DNA of 64,000 bases from Vibrio sp. (GCA_028131545.1 JAOICL010000006.1:1-64000), one strand, 5' to 3'; positions 27,555 to 36,355 are shown, counted from the first letter of the stretch. Numbers and translations are program-made. The notes: generated by a model not told the origin, from the sequence alone.

Positions 27555-28868
27555 CTACTGCGTTTTTTTCTTAGGAACAAACACTGAATCACCCACATCC
27601 ACATTTTTATAGAAGCTCTTATCGCGATTAGCCGGTTTCTTCGCGACTTTCTTCTGTGTCACCTTTTTCTTACCATTCGCATTCATTGGCTTCTTGCCCT
27701 TGACTACTTTTGGTTTCAAACCTTTAAATTTACCTTTAAGATCATCAAATACAGAGAAAGCAATGTCTTGTTGTAAATACGCTTCTACTTTCTTGAAGCT
27801 TACCCAATCCTTTGGACCCACGATAGAGATCGCATCACCTTTGTTACCCGCACGTCCAGTACGCCCTACACGGTGTACATATTCTTCCGTGTGTTTCGGC
27901 ATATCAAAGTTAATAACATGAGTAACATCCGAAATATCTAGGCCGCGAGACGCTATATCCGTCGTCACTAATATCTTATAAACACGACGTTCAAAACGGC
28001 TCATTATCGTATTTCGTTGATTTTGATTCAGATTACCACTTAGGGCCGTTGCTTTAAGGTTCTTTTCATTTAACTTTGTAGTTAAACGCTCAGTATCATC
28101 ACGAGTCGCCGTAAAGATCATGACCTGTTGATAATCAGACGTTTCAATCAAGCGATCTAAAATGGCTTCTTTATGATCGAGATGGTCACATAAATAGAAA
28201 CGCTGAGTAATGTCATGATGTTTTTCATGTGAACTACCGATCGAAACGCGTTTCGGGTTATCCAGCATCTCAGAGGCAATGTTAATGACTTCGGCATCAT
28301 CTAATGTCGCAGAGAACATCAATGTCTGACGTTTGCGGTGCTTTGCTGCTAAATGGATTCGACGTAGTTCAGGCGCAAAACCTAAATCCAACATACGATC
28401 GGCTTCATCTAGGATTAATGTCTCTATACCATCGAGAAATAAAGAACGATGTTCTAAATGGTCAGCTAAGCGCCCCGGTGTTGCAACAATAAACTTAGGG
28501 TATTTTCGCAATGCTTTGACTTGATCATTAAAGTTCTCACCACCGACAATTAAAGTCGCTTCATAGGTCAAGCCACCTAACATCATTTTCAACTCACTGT
28601 ACACTTGCTTAGCAAGCTCACGAGTAGGCGCCAGGATAACACCACGTGGGTCTCTAGCTGAGAAGGCCTTGTTCTTTAAAGACTTATGAATCATAGGTAA
28701 TACAAAAGCAAGTGTTTTACCCGATCCTGTTTTTGATGAAGCCAACAGATCTTTACCGGCAATACTAATAGGCACAGCTTGTTTCTGAATATCAGTGGCT
28801 TTTACAAAATCATAATGCTTCAGATTTTTGAGTAATCGATTATCTAAACCTAGGTCTTTAAATTGCAA
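27555..28868 (-). CDS. DEAD-box RNA helicase
   Basis: 437 residues. Helicase motifs: Q region (FVKATDIQKQAVP), SSKTGSGKT, PTRELA, DEAD (LILDEADRML), SAT, HRVGRTGRAGNKG. After the two RecA-like domains (to about residue 365) there is only a short Lys-rich tail (KVVKGKKPMNANGKKKVTQKKVAKK) for RNA contact and no DbpA-type domain. It belongs to the broad RhlE/SrmB group; I cannot place it more exactly. Probable role in RNA or ribosome metabolism. Start ATG 28868. Confidence 0.9.
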   Translation of the reverse strand: MQFKDLGLDNRLLKNLKHYDFVKATDIQKQAVPISIAGKDLLASSKTGSGKTLAFVLPMIHKSLKNKAFSARDPRGVILAPTRELAKQVYSELKMMLGGLTYEATLIVGGENFNDQVKALRKYPKFIVATPGRLADHLEHRSLFLDGIETLILDEADRMLDLGFAPELRRIHLAAKHRKRQTLMFSATLDDAEVINIASEMLDNPKRVSIGSSHEKHHDITQRFYLCDHLDHKEAILDRLIETSDYQQVMIFTATRDDTERLTTKLNEKNLKATALSGNLNQNQRNTIMSRFERRVYKILVTTDIASRGLDISDVTHVINFDMPKHTEEYVHRVGRTGRAGNKGDAISIVGPKDWVSFKKVEAYLQQDIAFSVFDDLKGKFKGLKPKVVKGKKPMNANGKKKVTQKKVAKKPANRDKSFYKNVDVGDSVFVPKKKTQ

Positions 28869-28992
28869 GGTACTTCTCCAAAAAGGCTAAGGGAACCCCC
28901 ATAGCTGAATGTCATATCATCAAGATTATCACTCTATAATAGCGTGAAACCTCTCAAAGTGGAAAAGAAACCATTGACACTATGACAAACTT

Positions 28993-29994
28993 TTACAAAG
29001 GCACTCTTAATCTCAAATCATCCGGATAAGGCGTGAGATATTTTTGTTGCTCTAGATACGCATCAGGATAGACATGAAGATAATGATTGATGAGGGTGAG
29101 TGGTGCAAATAATGGTACGTTACCAATACGGTAATTATCAATAACTTGGCTTAGTTCAGCCTTTCTTTTTTTATCTAACGCTTTTTTAAAGTACCCTTGT
29201 AAATGCATCAATGTGTTTGTGTTATTTTTTCGAGATGCTCTGTGTTTGAGGGCAAACATCAATTTCTCACGGTAGAGCGTTAAAAACGCTTCCATGTCCA
29301 TATCTTTTAAATTAGCCACTAAAGGCCCGAGTTCACGATACGTTTCAGGGTGATGTGCCATCAACATTAATTTGTATCGAGAGTGAAATTCAACCACTTT
29401 CTTTGGTGTAGGTTCATCGGCAAATGTTTCATAAAAATCTTGAAGACAAAAGACGCGCGTAACAAAGTTTTCACGCAGTACTGCATCATTTAAACGGCCA
29501 TCCTCTTCAATAGGTAGCCATGGCATTGCATCGATTAATTCTTGAGTATGTAAGCCCACTCCGCTTTTTTCAGCTCGATTATTACCATAGACCTTGACTC
29601 TTTCCATTCCGCAAGTCGGTGAATTAGCACACACGACATACCCACATATGGGCTGTTGTGACAAGCTTTGCGCAACACCTTTAGAGTAAGCCACCATTTT
29701 GTCCGTGTGATCAATCGTACTGTCTTTCGAATCAACTAAACGCACACGCTCTTCATCTGAAATAAGCCTAATGGTTGGCCTTGGCACACCTAAGCCAATC
29801 GCCACTTCAGGGCAAATCGTCTTAAGCTCTATATAAGGCGATAATTCTTGGGTGATGAAACGGCTATTTTTATGCCCTGCATCAAAACGTACCTTTTGCC
29901 CTTCTAAACACGAACTGATACCCACTAGTGCCTTGCTAGCCATGATTGTTGTCGTCACTATCGATTCACTGTTTACTGTCATTATCATATCCAT
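28993..29994 (-). CDS. DUF523/DUF1722 (YbgA-like) protein
   Basis: 333 residues with two parts: DUF523 in the first half (VGISSCLEGQKVRFDAGHK, ICPEVAIGLGVPRP, CANSPTCGMERVKVYG) and DUF1722/YbgA in the second (FHSRYKLMLMAHHPETYRELG, LHVYPDAYLEQQKYLTPYP). The conserved cysteines of the DUF523 part (SSCL, ICPE, SPTCG) resemble a metal or redox centre. In many gamma-proteobacteria this gene sits next to photolyase phrB; here it is alone. The start is uncertain: Met residues at positions 1, 3, 5 and 18 are possible, and the conserved region begins just after Met18 (ATG 29943). Confidence 0.85.
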   Translation of the reverse strand: MDMIMTVNSESIVTTTIMASKALVGISSCLEGQKVRFDAGHKNSRFITQELSPYIELKTICPEVAIGLGVPRPTIRLISDEERVRLVDSKDSTIDHTDKMVAYSKGVAQSLSQQPICGYVVCANSPTCGMERVKVYGNNRAEKSGVGLHTQELIDAMPWLPIEEDGRLNDAVLRENFVTRVFCLQDFYETFADEPTPKKVVEFHSRYKLMLMAHHPETYRELGPLVANLKDMDMEAFLTLYREKLMFALKHRASRKNNTNTLMHLQGYFKKALDKKRKAELSQVIDNYRIGNVPLFAPLTLINHYLHVYPDAYLEQQKYLTPYPDDLRLRVPL

Positions 29995-30244
29995 TTATTT
30001 TGCAGCTTATATAAAATTATACGACGGTATTACCCATTAAGATCATAAAGAATCCAAATAAGCTAAAAAGTAACCCTAAAATGTCTATCCGTATAGATGT
30101 CTATATTGACCAAGTACTCAACTCCATATATTATCCATCGCCTTATTTTATGTATTAATGCGGATGAGTGCAGATTCGCATCTGTACCAGACTCACTTAT
30201 ACTATTTTATTAAAATACAGCTTAAGAACATCTCAAGGGTAACT

Positions 30245-30793
30245 ATGAACTTCTCAGCTAAAATTGTCGTCACAATTGCGATTGGCGCGGCTTTATACGG
30301 TATCGGCGGCCTACCTGTTTTTGGTATTCCTGTTTTCGCAAATACCACTCTAAAACCAGCAATGGCGATATTGGCTTTATTCTCCGTACTGTATGGCCCT
30401 GTTGTTGGCTTCTTAGTCGGATTCATCGGTCACTGGGTAACCGATTTATTTGCTGGGTGGGGAGTATGGCTGACTTGGGTTTTAGGCTCTGGCATTGTCG
30501 GAATGATTATTGGTCTTTTCCCAACACTCACAAAAAATCGTTTACGCCAAGGTCTGTTTACTGGCCGAGACTTTATGCTATTTATCGCCCTGACTTTGGC
30601 GGGTAATGTACTTGGTTATGGTATTTCTGCTTTCTTAGATACCGTACTGTATGCTGAACCCTTCCAAAAAGTCTTTGTTCAATTATGTTTAATTGCTGGT
30701 GGTAATACCATCATTATTGCGGCTATTGGTTACTATGTCCTTCAATCCGTCGCTAAACGTAATAAACAAAAACAAAATTTAACCGAGGAATAA
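30245..30793 (+). CDS. ECF transporter substrate-binding S component (UPF0397 type)
   Basis: Integral-membrane vitamin or cofactor binding subunit of a group II-type energy-coupling factor transporter. From ATG 30245 (AAGGGT ahead) the product has 182 residues with about five or six TM segments ([84 protein letters not shown]). It matches the UPF0397 family, often annotated for riboflavin but with little experimental support. The in-frame GTG/ATG at 30158 is rejected. First gene of a tight S-A-T operon. No known riboswitch was found in its 250-nt upstream region. Confidence 0.82.
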   Translation: MNFSAKIVVTIAIGAALYGIGGLPVFGIPVFANTTLKPAMAILALFSVLYGPVVGFLVGFIGHWVTDLFAGWGVWLTWVLGSGIVGMIIGLFPTLTKNRLRQGLFTGRDFMLFIALTLAGNVLGYGISAFLDTVLYAEPFQKVFVQLCLIAGGNTIIIAAIGYYVLQSVAKRNKQKQNLTEE

Positions 30794-30800
30794 TCCTGTA

Positions 30801-32498
30801 ATGTCTATCGTATTTACAGATTTTTCATTTACGTATGAATCACAAAAGACACCTACGTTAAGGAACATCAACCTCTCGATTAAGACAGGTGAGAAAGTAT
30901 TGATCGTAGGACCCAGTGGGAGTGGAAAGTCGACCCTTGGGCAATGTCTTAATGGCTTAATTCCACACTCAATTAGTGGAATGACGAGTGGTACATTACA
31001 CATCGCTGAAGAAAATGTTTCTTCCTTCACGATGCATCAATATAATGAAAAAGTCGGTACGGTATTACAAGATACGGATAGCCAATTTGTTGGGCTGAGT
31101 ATTGGTGAAGATATTGCATTTGCACTAGAAAACCAAAATGTCTCTAATGTCGATATGTATTCCATTGTTAAATCGACAGCAAAAATGGTCGACTTAGAGA
31201 CAATGTTACACCGATCGCCTCATCAGCTATCGGGTGGCCAGAAGCAACGAGTATCCTTAGCCGGTATTTTAGTTGATGACGTTGATATCCTACTTTTCGA
31301 TGAACCCCTTGCCGCACTTGACCCCGTGACGAGTCAAAAAACCATTGAAGTGATTGATGATTTACATCAAAAAACGCGTAAGACAATGGTCATCATTGAA
31401 CACCGACTAGAAGAAGTACTTCATCGCTCGATCGATCGAATTATTATGATGGCAAAGGGTCAGATTATTGCCGATATGACACCGAATGAATTACTGGCGT
31501 CATCTCAACTAAAAGAGAATGGTATTCGTGAACCTCTTTATCTAAGTGCATTAAAAATGGCTGGATGGGAGCCCAATCAACAACAGGCCTTATCTCCTCT
31601 TTCCGCTATACCTACTCCGGAATATGCCGACTTACTGAGTCATTGGGCCAATCACGCCAGTGCAAAGGTGATTCCAACGTTCGACCCAAAGACACCACAA
31701 TTAAGAGTAGAGAATCTTACCTACTCTTATGACAATGATAAGCCGGCTGTAAACAATGTCACCTTTCAAGTTCATAAAGGTGAATTTCTGTCTATTTTAG
31801 GTAAAAATGGATCCGGTAAATCGACGATATCTAAATTATTAATTGGTGTACTACAACAAGATAGCGGTTCAATTTCGCTAGATGGCCACAATATAGATCA
31901 GAAAAGTATCTTTGAACGCTGTCAAGATATCGGTGTTGTCCTTCAAAATCCAAATCACATGATTTCACATCATATGATTTATGACGAAGTTGCCTTCAGT
32001 TTGCGTAATGCAGGCATGGATGAAGACACCATTAAAGTAAAGGTATCCAACATACTCAAAGTGTGTGGGCTGTATTCTTATCGTAACTGGCCGATAGAAG
32101 CACTCAGCTATGGGCAAAAGAAACGCGTGACTATCGCCGCCATATTAGTTTCGGAACCTAAAATATTGATTTTAGATGAGCCTACGGCTGGACAAGACTT
32201 TCGTAACTATACGGCCATGTTGAGCTTCATCAAAAAACTCAATGAAGAACTCGCCATCACGGTGATTATTATTTCCCATGACATGCATCTCGTTCTTGAA
32301 TATTCTTCTCGCTCTTTGGTTTTCTCCGATGGGGAACTTTTGGTCGATGAGCCGACGGCACAGGTTTTTTCAAAGCCAAAAGTTTTACAAAAAGCCAACC
32401 TAACACCAACAAGCCTTTACACGCTTTCTGATACGATTGGGATTCAGGATAAAGTCACCTTCCTAAACCAATTTATTTATTCAGAACATCATCAATAA
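30801..32498 (+). CDS. ECF transporter ATPase, two ABC domains fused
   Basis: 565 residues with two complete nucleotide-binding domains. Domain 1: Walker A GPSGSGKST, signature LSGGQKQR, Walker B LLFDEPLAALD. Domain 2 from about residue 295: Walker A GKNGSGKST, signature reads LSYGQKKR (Gly-Gly replaced by Tyr-Gly), Walker B ILILDEPTAGQD. It powers the transporter in place of the two separate EcfA subunits. It starts 7 nt after the S gene and lies 14 nt before the T gene, so the three are surely co-transcribed. Confidence 0.92.
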   Translation: MSIVFTDFSFTYESQKTPTLRNINLSIKTGEKVLIVGPSGSGKSTLGQCLNGLIPHSISGMTSGTLHIAEENVSSFTMHQYNEKVGTVLQDTDSQFVGLSIGEDIAFALENQNVSNVDMYSIVKSTAKMVDLETMLHRSPHQLSGGQKQRVSLAGILVDDVDILLFDEPLAALDPVTSQKTIEVIDDLHQKTRKTMVIIEHRLEEVLHRSIDRIIMMAKGQIIADMTPNELLASSQLKENGIREPLYLSALKMAGWEPNQQQALSPLSAIPTPEYADLLSHWANHASAKVIPTFDPKTPQLRVENLTYSYDNDKPAVNNVTFQVHKGEFLSILGKNGSGKSTISKLLIGVLQQDSGSISLDGHNIDQKSIFERCQDIGVVLQNPNHMISHHMIYDEVAFSLRNAGMDEDTIKVKVSNILKVCGLYSYRNWPIEALSYGQKKRVTIAAILVSEPKILILDEPTAGQDFRNYTAMLSFIKKLNEELAITVIIISHDMHLVLEYSSRSLVFSDGELLVDEPTAQVFSKPKVLQKANLTPTSLYTLSDTIGIQDKVTFLNQFIYSEHHQ

Positions 32499-32512
32499 GA
32501 GCACAATACACA

Positions 32513-33367
32513 ATGAGCACCTCCACTTCTAAGTCGTCTAAAGTACAACTTGGTATTAACTATATTGCTGCGGATTCCATGATCCACCAACTCAATGGAA
32601 TCACAAAGTTTGTGCTTTTTTTAGGATGGACAACCGCTGTATTAGTCACCTTTGATCTTCGAATCTTGCTTGCCATGTTAGCGACAGGATTACTGCTGCT
32701 TAACCTGAGTAAAGTCCCTTTTCAAGCTTATAAAGTACTGCTGATTAGTGCCGTATCTGTATTATCATTAAATGCATTGTTCATGTTTCTACTTGCACCA
32801 CAGCAAGGCCCTGAACTCATTGGGACATCAACCCCATTATTAACACTGCCTTTTCATTATACGCTGACCGCTGAAACTCTGTTTTATCTAGTGAATGTGA
32901 CCATTAAATACTTTTGCATGTTTCCAGTTGCTTTATTATTCGTATTCACGACACATCCAACCGAGTTTTCAGCCAGTTTAAATCGCCTTGGTGTACCTTA
33001 TAAAATTGCTTACGCTGTGAGTTTAACTCTTCGATATCTCCCAGACATAAAAAAAGATTTCATGAATATTATGCATGCCCAGCAAGCTCGTGGGCTTGAT
33101 TTCTCTAAGAATGTTTCTTTTACCCAGCGCATGAAGAACGGTGCCAAGATATTAGGCCCATTACTTTTTTCCAGTTTAGATAGAGCCGACGAAATATCGA
33201 ATGCAATGACGTTAAGAGGCTTTGGGCGCAATAATAAACGCTCATGGTATAGCGAAAGAAAACTACAGCAGAAAGATACGTACGCCATTGGGATGATTAT
33301 TATGGCTGTGAGTGCGGCAATATATTATCGATGGTCTTTAGAGTCGTTGTTTTGGTACCCTTTTTAA
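32513..33367 (+). CDS. ECF transporter transmembrane T component
   Basis: 284 residues, a CbiQ/EcfT-type membrane subunit that couples the ATPase to the S component. About five or six TM helices, and the family's cytoplasmic coupling motif is seen as QARGLD (about residue 195) followed by RADEISNAMTLRGFG, i.e. two A-R-G-like helices. An IS5-type end begins two nucleotides after its stop codon, so an insertion took place exactly downstream of the operon. Confidence 0.88.
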   Translation: MSTSTSKSSKVQLGINYIAADSMIHQLNGITKFVLFLGWTTAVLVTFDLRILLAMLATGLLLLNLSKVPFQAYKVLLISAVSVLSLNALFMFLLAPQQGPELIGTSTPLLTLPFHYTLTAETLFYLVNVTIKYFCMFPVALLFVFTTHPTEFSASLNRLGVPYKIAYAVSLTLRYLPDIKKDFMNIMHAQQARGLDFSKNVSFTQRMKNGAKILGPLLFSSLDRADEISNAMTLRGFGRNNKRSWYSERKLQQKDTYAIGMIIMAVSAAIYYRWSLESLFWYPF

Positions 33368-33369
33368 AA

Positions 33370-33492
33370 GGCGTTGTTGACTAAATCCGTTGAACTTTTT
33401 CCAAACCTTATGATCAGATCTCATGTAATCGATACAATAGTGATGACATGGGTAAATCAAAAAAGAAGATAAATAACTGGAGCGAGTACAAT
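33370..33492 (+). mobile_element. IS5-type insertion sequence remnant (left end plus start of transposase)
   Basis: Begins GGCGTTGTTGACTAAATC and runs into ATG GGT AAA TCA AAA AAG AAG (33448 on), encoding MGKSKKKINNWSEYN, which resembles the first residues of IS5-family transposases in vibrios. It is cut off after 15 codons at 33492. A homologous, more decayed end lies inverted at 34229-34353. Confidence 0.7.
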
Positions 33493-33493
33493 A

Positions 33494-33579
33494 GGCGCTG
33501 TTGATTAAATCAGGTAGTCGATATAGGATGACGGTATCAACTACTTGATTCCTAGATTCTCGACATAATCAACAACGCC
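33494..33579. mobile_element. 86-bp miniature inverted-repeat element
   Basis: Starts GGCGCTGTTGATTAAATC and ends GACATAATCAACAACGCC, so its ends match the IS5-type end just to its left in inverted orientation. An inner stem (AATCAGGTAGTCGA with TCAACTACTTGATT) makes the whole piece a hairpin. It ends 16 nt before the start of the first zinc-ribbon gene. Confidence 0.65.
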
Positions 33580-33595
33580 ATATTACCCTCTATAT

Positions 33596-33955
33596 ATGAA
33601 TAAAAAAAATTATTACATTTGCCCCAATTGCAAAGAAGAAGTAAACAAAATCCCTAACACCAGAGCCTGCCCTTCGTGTAAAAAATTCTCAACTAGATGG
33701 ATTACTTATGACGAGATATGTTTTATAAAATCATGTAGGTTTGTTATGTTTAGTCATTTGTTTTTATTCTTCTTCATCACATTTATTGGTTTATCACGCC
33801 TCTATTTTTATAACACCATTATCTTTAGCCTTCATTTATTAATAGTTATTGGTATTGACCTTTATGCTTTATCTGTATCAATCAGATATTACTTTAAGCT
33901 CAAGCGTGAATACAAAGGGCACACCGACACCGACATTAATCCGTGGTCTTTATAA
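33596..33955 (+). CDS. Small zinc-ribbon membrane protein, paralog 1
   Basis: 119 residues. N-terminal zinc ribbon YICPNC (CxxC at 9-12) and ACPSC (CxxC near 28-31), then two adjacent TM helices (about 48-68 and 73-95) and a basic C-terminal tail KLKREYKGHTDTDIN. It shares with the next two genes the order ICxxC, CPxC, two TM, and YxGHxxxD. Strongly AT-rich. It has no obvious ribosome site, because the 86-bp mobile element ends 16 nt before ATG 33596. Family not recognised; function unknown. Confidence 0.7.
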   Translation: MNKKNYYICPNCKEEVNKIPNTRACPSCKKFSTRWITYDEICFIKSCRFVMFSHLFLFFFITFIGLSRLYFYNTIIFSLHLLIVIGIDLYALSVSIRYYFKLKREYKGHTDTDINPWSL

Positions 33956-34228
33956 ATCTAACCCCAGTATTTTCCTTTATAACTCGGCTAGGGGATGCGC
34001 CACTATTATAACTATATTGGTCATACAGTAGGGAATTTACATAGCGCTCTTTGGTTCTTAATAATAAATTGGCTAACGCCTCACCAACTTAAGCGTTATA
34101 ACATCTCAAGCATAGCGTTCCATTCATTAATCCTTTGTACCTCGACATAGCTGATTATGAGAGTGATATATCGTGATAGCCAAAGTCCGTTTTCCATTTT
34201 GGTAACGCATCCTTTTTGAACGTATCAA
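33956..34228. other. Non-coding relic between IS remnants
   Basis: 273 nt with no supported ORF. It follows zinc-ribbon gene 1 and leads into the inverted IS5-type remnant. In the minus direction a frame just past the IS remnant (ending near 34165) gives a plausible peptide KKDALPKWKTDFGYHDIS then a stop, perhaps the rest of a broken gene. Confidence 0.4.
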
Positions 34229-34353
34229 CCGCTTTATTGTACTGACTCTCGTTAGTTATTTTCTTTTTTACCTATGTCATCACCACCGTATCGATTACAT
34301 TAGATCTGATCGCAAGGTTTGGAAAGAGTTCAATTGATTTAGTCAACAATTCC
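34229..34353 (-). mobile_element. Decayed IS5-type remnant in inverted orientation
   Basis: Read on the minus strand it begins GGAATTGTTGACTAAATC at 34353 and follows the same course as 33370-33492 (CTTTCCAAACCTT, GATCAGATCT, AATGTAATCGATAC, GAGTCAGTACAATAAAGCG). The transposase start codon is changed (ATG to ATA). Confidence 0.65.
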
Positions 34354-34428
34354 TGTTTCGGTCACAAATTTTGCTACAACTTCTTTAAAAAGATCACTTT
34401 CCGAATGATAATTTTCTTCCGTGCTCAT
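34354..34428 (-). pseudogene. 5' fragment of a gene interrupted by the IS remnant
   Basis: On the minus strand AAAGGGAAAGTAA precedes ATG 34428, opening MSTEENYHSESDLFKEVV and then AKFVTETG, after which the IS5-type end starts. A good ribosome site and start with a truncated frame point to a disrupted gene. Identity unknown. Confidence 0.45.
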
Positions 34429-34458
34429 TTACTTTCCCTTTTACTTTTGAGGTTCACT

Positions 34459-34797
34459 TTGAATTTTTATATCTGCTCTCAATGCCACACCACCTTTAAT
34501 CATAAAGATATTAAAGGTATGACAACATGTCCTAATTGCACCAAAACTGCACATTGGAAAATATTCAAACCAAAATCATATAATAGAATGATAAATATAA
34601 TGTTATTCCTCAACGGGGCACTATTAGCTTTATCTATTCTTATGGTTATTAATATGATCGAAAATTCTAATTTAGACTTATATATTTTATTATTTTTCCT
34701 TTATAATTTATATAAAATATGCATCAATATCATACGAAAAAGAAGAGATTACTCTGGTCATGACATGTTTGATGTGAATAGGATCTTTTATTTCTAA
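34459..34797 (+). CDS. Small zinc-ribbon membrane protein, paralog 2
   Basis: 112 residues from a TTG start at 34459, chosen because GAGG stands 6-7 nt ahead and the protein then begins MNFYICSQC, matching paralogs 1 and 3; the longer ORF from 34405 adds residues translated from the 5' end of an opposite gene fragment. ICSQC and CPNC form the zinc ribbon; two TM segments follow (about 45-65 and 70-90), then RKRRDYSGHDMFDVNRI. Family not recognised. Confidence 0.65.
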   Translation: MNFYICSQCHTTFNHKDIKGMTTCPNCTKTAHWKIFKPKSYNRMINIMLFLNGALLALSILMVINMIENSNLDLYILLFFLYNLYKICINIIRKRRDYSGHDMFDVNRIFYF

Positions 34798-34851
34798 AGA
34801 ATTAATAATATCTATCACCCTATGACATTATAAAATAAATTAAGTTATAAA

Positions 34852-35169
34852 ATGTCTAAACTAATATGCCAAACATGTAAAAAAGTTTTCAAAAAAAATA
34901 AGATGGTCTATAAATGTTGTCCTTTATGCCAATCAACTGAAGAATTAAAAGCATACAGTCCTAAAACTTACAAGTTATTACTGATTTTAAATCTAATCAT
35001 GAGTATTACTTTCTTATTTTCATCATTTCTACACCTATGGATTAATATATTCATCGCTATAGGATTATTTTTATTATCACTATACTGTGCGTATGTTACG
35101 TTTACGGGCTTAAGAAAGAAATATGAAGGTCATACAATCCCAGACATTATGCGCATATATTGGTGGTAA
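34852..35169 (+). CDS. Small zinc-ribbon membrane protein, paralog 3
   Basis: 105 residues: MSKLICQTCKKVF and CCPLC give the zinc ribbon, two TM helices follow (about 43-63, 66-88) and the tail reads GLRKKYEGHTIPDIMRIYWW. It lies 54 nt after paralog 2 on the same strand and is probably co-transcribed. The YxGHxxxD(I/V)xRI tail is better kept between paralogs 2 and 3 than in 1. Function unknown. Confidence 0.65.
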   Translation: MSKLICQTCKKVFKKNKMVYKCCPLCQSTEELKAYSPKTYKLLLILNLIMSITFLFSSFLHLWINIFIAIGLFLLSLYCAYVTFTGLRKKYEGHTIPDIMRIYWW

Positions 35170-35414
35170 CAACTTCTAGATTCTCAGAACAACCGGCCAC
35201 TTGGTATAGGCAAGAGAGCCAGCTGCTCGTAGGCTGAATTTCTCACACAATCAAATCTGGTACAGGTTTTTCAGCCCGTCGAATAGGTAAAATAAAGTGA
35301 CATATTTCCTAAGTCTGAGCTTCAATCCTGAGCAAATGACTGAACGAATCAAAAGGCAAATAGACATGGTTTTTACTGTATACTCCTAACCAACTTGCCT
35401 TTCGCTCTTAACGG
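35170..35414. other. Intergenic stretch of higher GC, unassigned
   Basis: 245 nt between the last zinc-ribbon gene and the TPR gene. The part 35190-35300 is richer in GC than its surroundings (GGCCACTTGG, GAGAGCCAGCTGC, CAGCCCGTCGAATAGG), like a piece of another mobile element, but no ORF or end could be identified. Confidence 0.35.
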
Positions 35415-36278
35415 TTATGATGGCTCTTCTTGATCATTGATCGTTAATGCTTCAAAACTCGGCAAACCATGCAATGACTCAAAGTCTTTTTCATCCGGAA
35501 TTAGATCACGTATAGATGGGCTCACTTGAATGGCATTGGCTAAATCATCAACCGCTTGCTCATCAGCACCTAAACGAGCATAGGCACACGCTCGCTGATA
35601 CAATGCTGGCGCATTTAATTCATCGAGATCTAATACACGATTACTTAAGCTTAATGCGTAATGATATTCGTCCATATCGATAACGGCATCGGCTTTGTAG
35701 GTTAACGCTTCAAGATCACCCGGGCGAATCTTTAAAATTTCATCGTAAACTTCAATTTTTTGCGCAGGTGTTGGCATATTTTGAGCACGTAACCAAAGGT
35801 TATGTATTTCGTTAATGATTTCGATTTCTTTGTTATTTTCTGTAATACCACGAGTTTTACGCTTTAAATCTCTCTCCATAGCGACAAACTTCTTTTCATA
35901 TTCACTCGCTATCTTCTCTAACCGCTTTTCGGCAAGTTGTTTGGTATTAATCTTAATTTCTTTTAGAGATTGCCACCCCACTAGCGCAATCAAAGACGCG
36001 GCTGCAGCGATGATATAAAAAAAGTAAGTGACGGTGACATTAGCATAATTCAATGACTTATCTGCCAGCCCTAGCTCGCGATTCGTAATATCAACCGTCA
36101 GCCTTCGCTCTAAATCTTGTTGCTCCATACGAAGTGATTTCAATTCATCAAGAATATAACGCTCCATCAACGGCTTATTCAACATATCCTCTTCTGCATA
36201 GGATCTCTCTTCCTCTGCTAAGCTTAATGTTCCCCAACACATTGCTATCAATGCAAACAAATGCACTATCACTTTCAT
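35415..36278 (-). CDS. Exported/membrane TPR protein with coiled coil
   Basis: 287 residues. Signal peptide (MKVIVHLFALIAMCWGTLSLAEE), a helical segment with Glu-rich heptads (about 25-70), one TM (about 82-103), a coiled coil (about 105-155) and a C-terminal region of two or three tetratricopeptide-type repeats (ALTYKADAVIDMDEYHYAL, APALYQRACAYARLGADEQA). Orientation of the TPRs relative to the membrane depends on whether the signal is cleaved. No enzyme motif. Unknown partner. Confidence 0.75.
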   Translation of the reverse strand: MKVIVHLFALIAMCWGTLSLAEEERSYAEEDMLNKPLMERYILDELKSLRMEQQDLERRLTVDITNRELGLADKSLNYANVTVTYFFYIIAAAASLIALVGWQSLKEIKINTKQLAEKRLEKIASEYEKKFVAMERDLKRKTRGITENNKEIEIINEIHNLWLRAQNMPTPAQKIEVYDEILKIRPGDLEALTYKADAVIDMDEYHYALSLSNRVLDLDELNAPALYQRACAYARLGADEQAVDDLANAIQVSPSIRDLIPDEKDFESLHGLPSFEALTINDQEEPS

Positions 36279-36355
36279 TTTCTATGGCTCCTTAATACGT
36301 ACCTTATTAAAGATAGTGGTTTCTTTTCGCAATGGGGATATTTATTTGATACACA

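Noticed and set aside
30041-30244. Possible riboswitch upstream of the ECF operon
   Set aside because: None of the familiar conserved cores (FMN, TPP, cobalamin, THF) could be found by eye.
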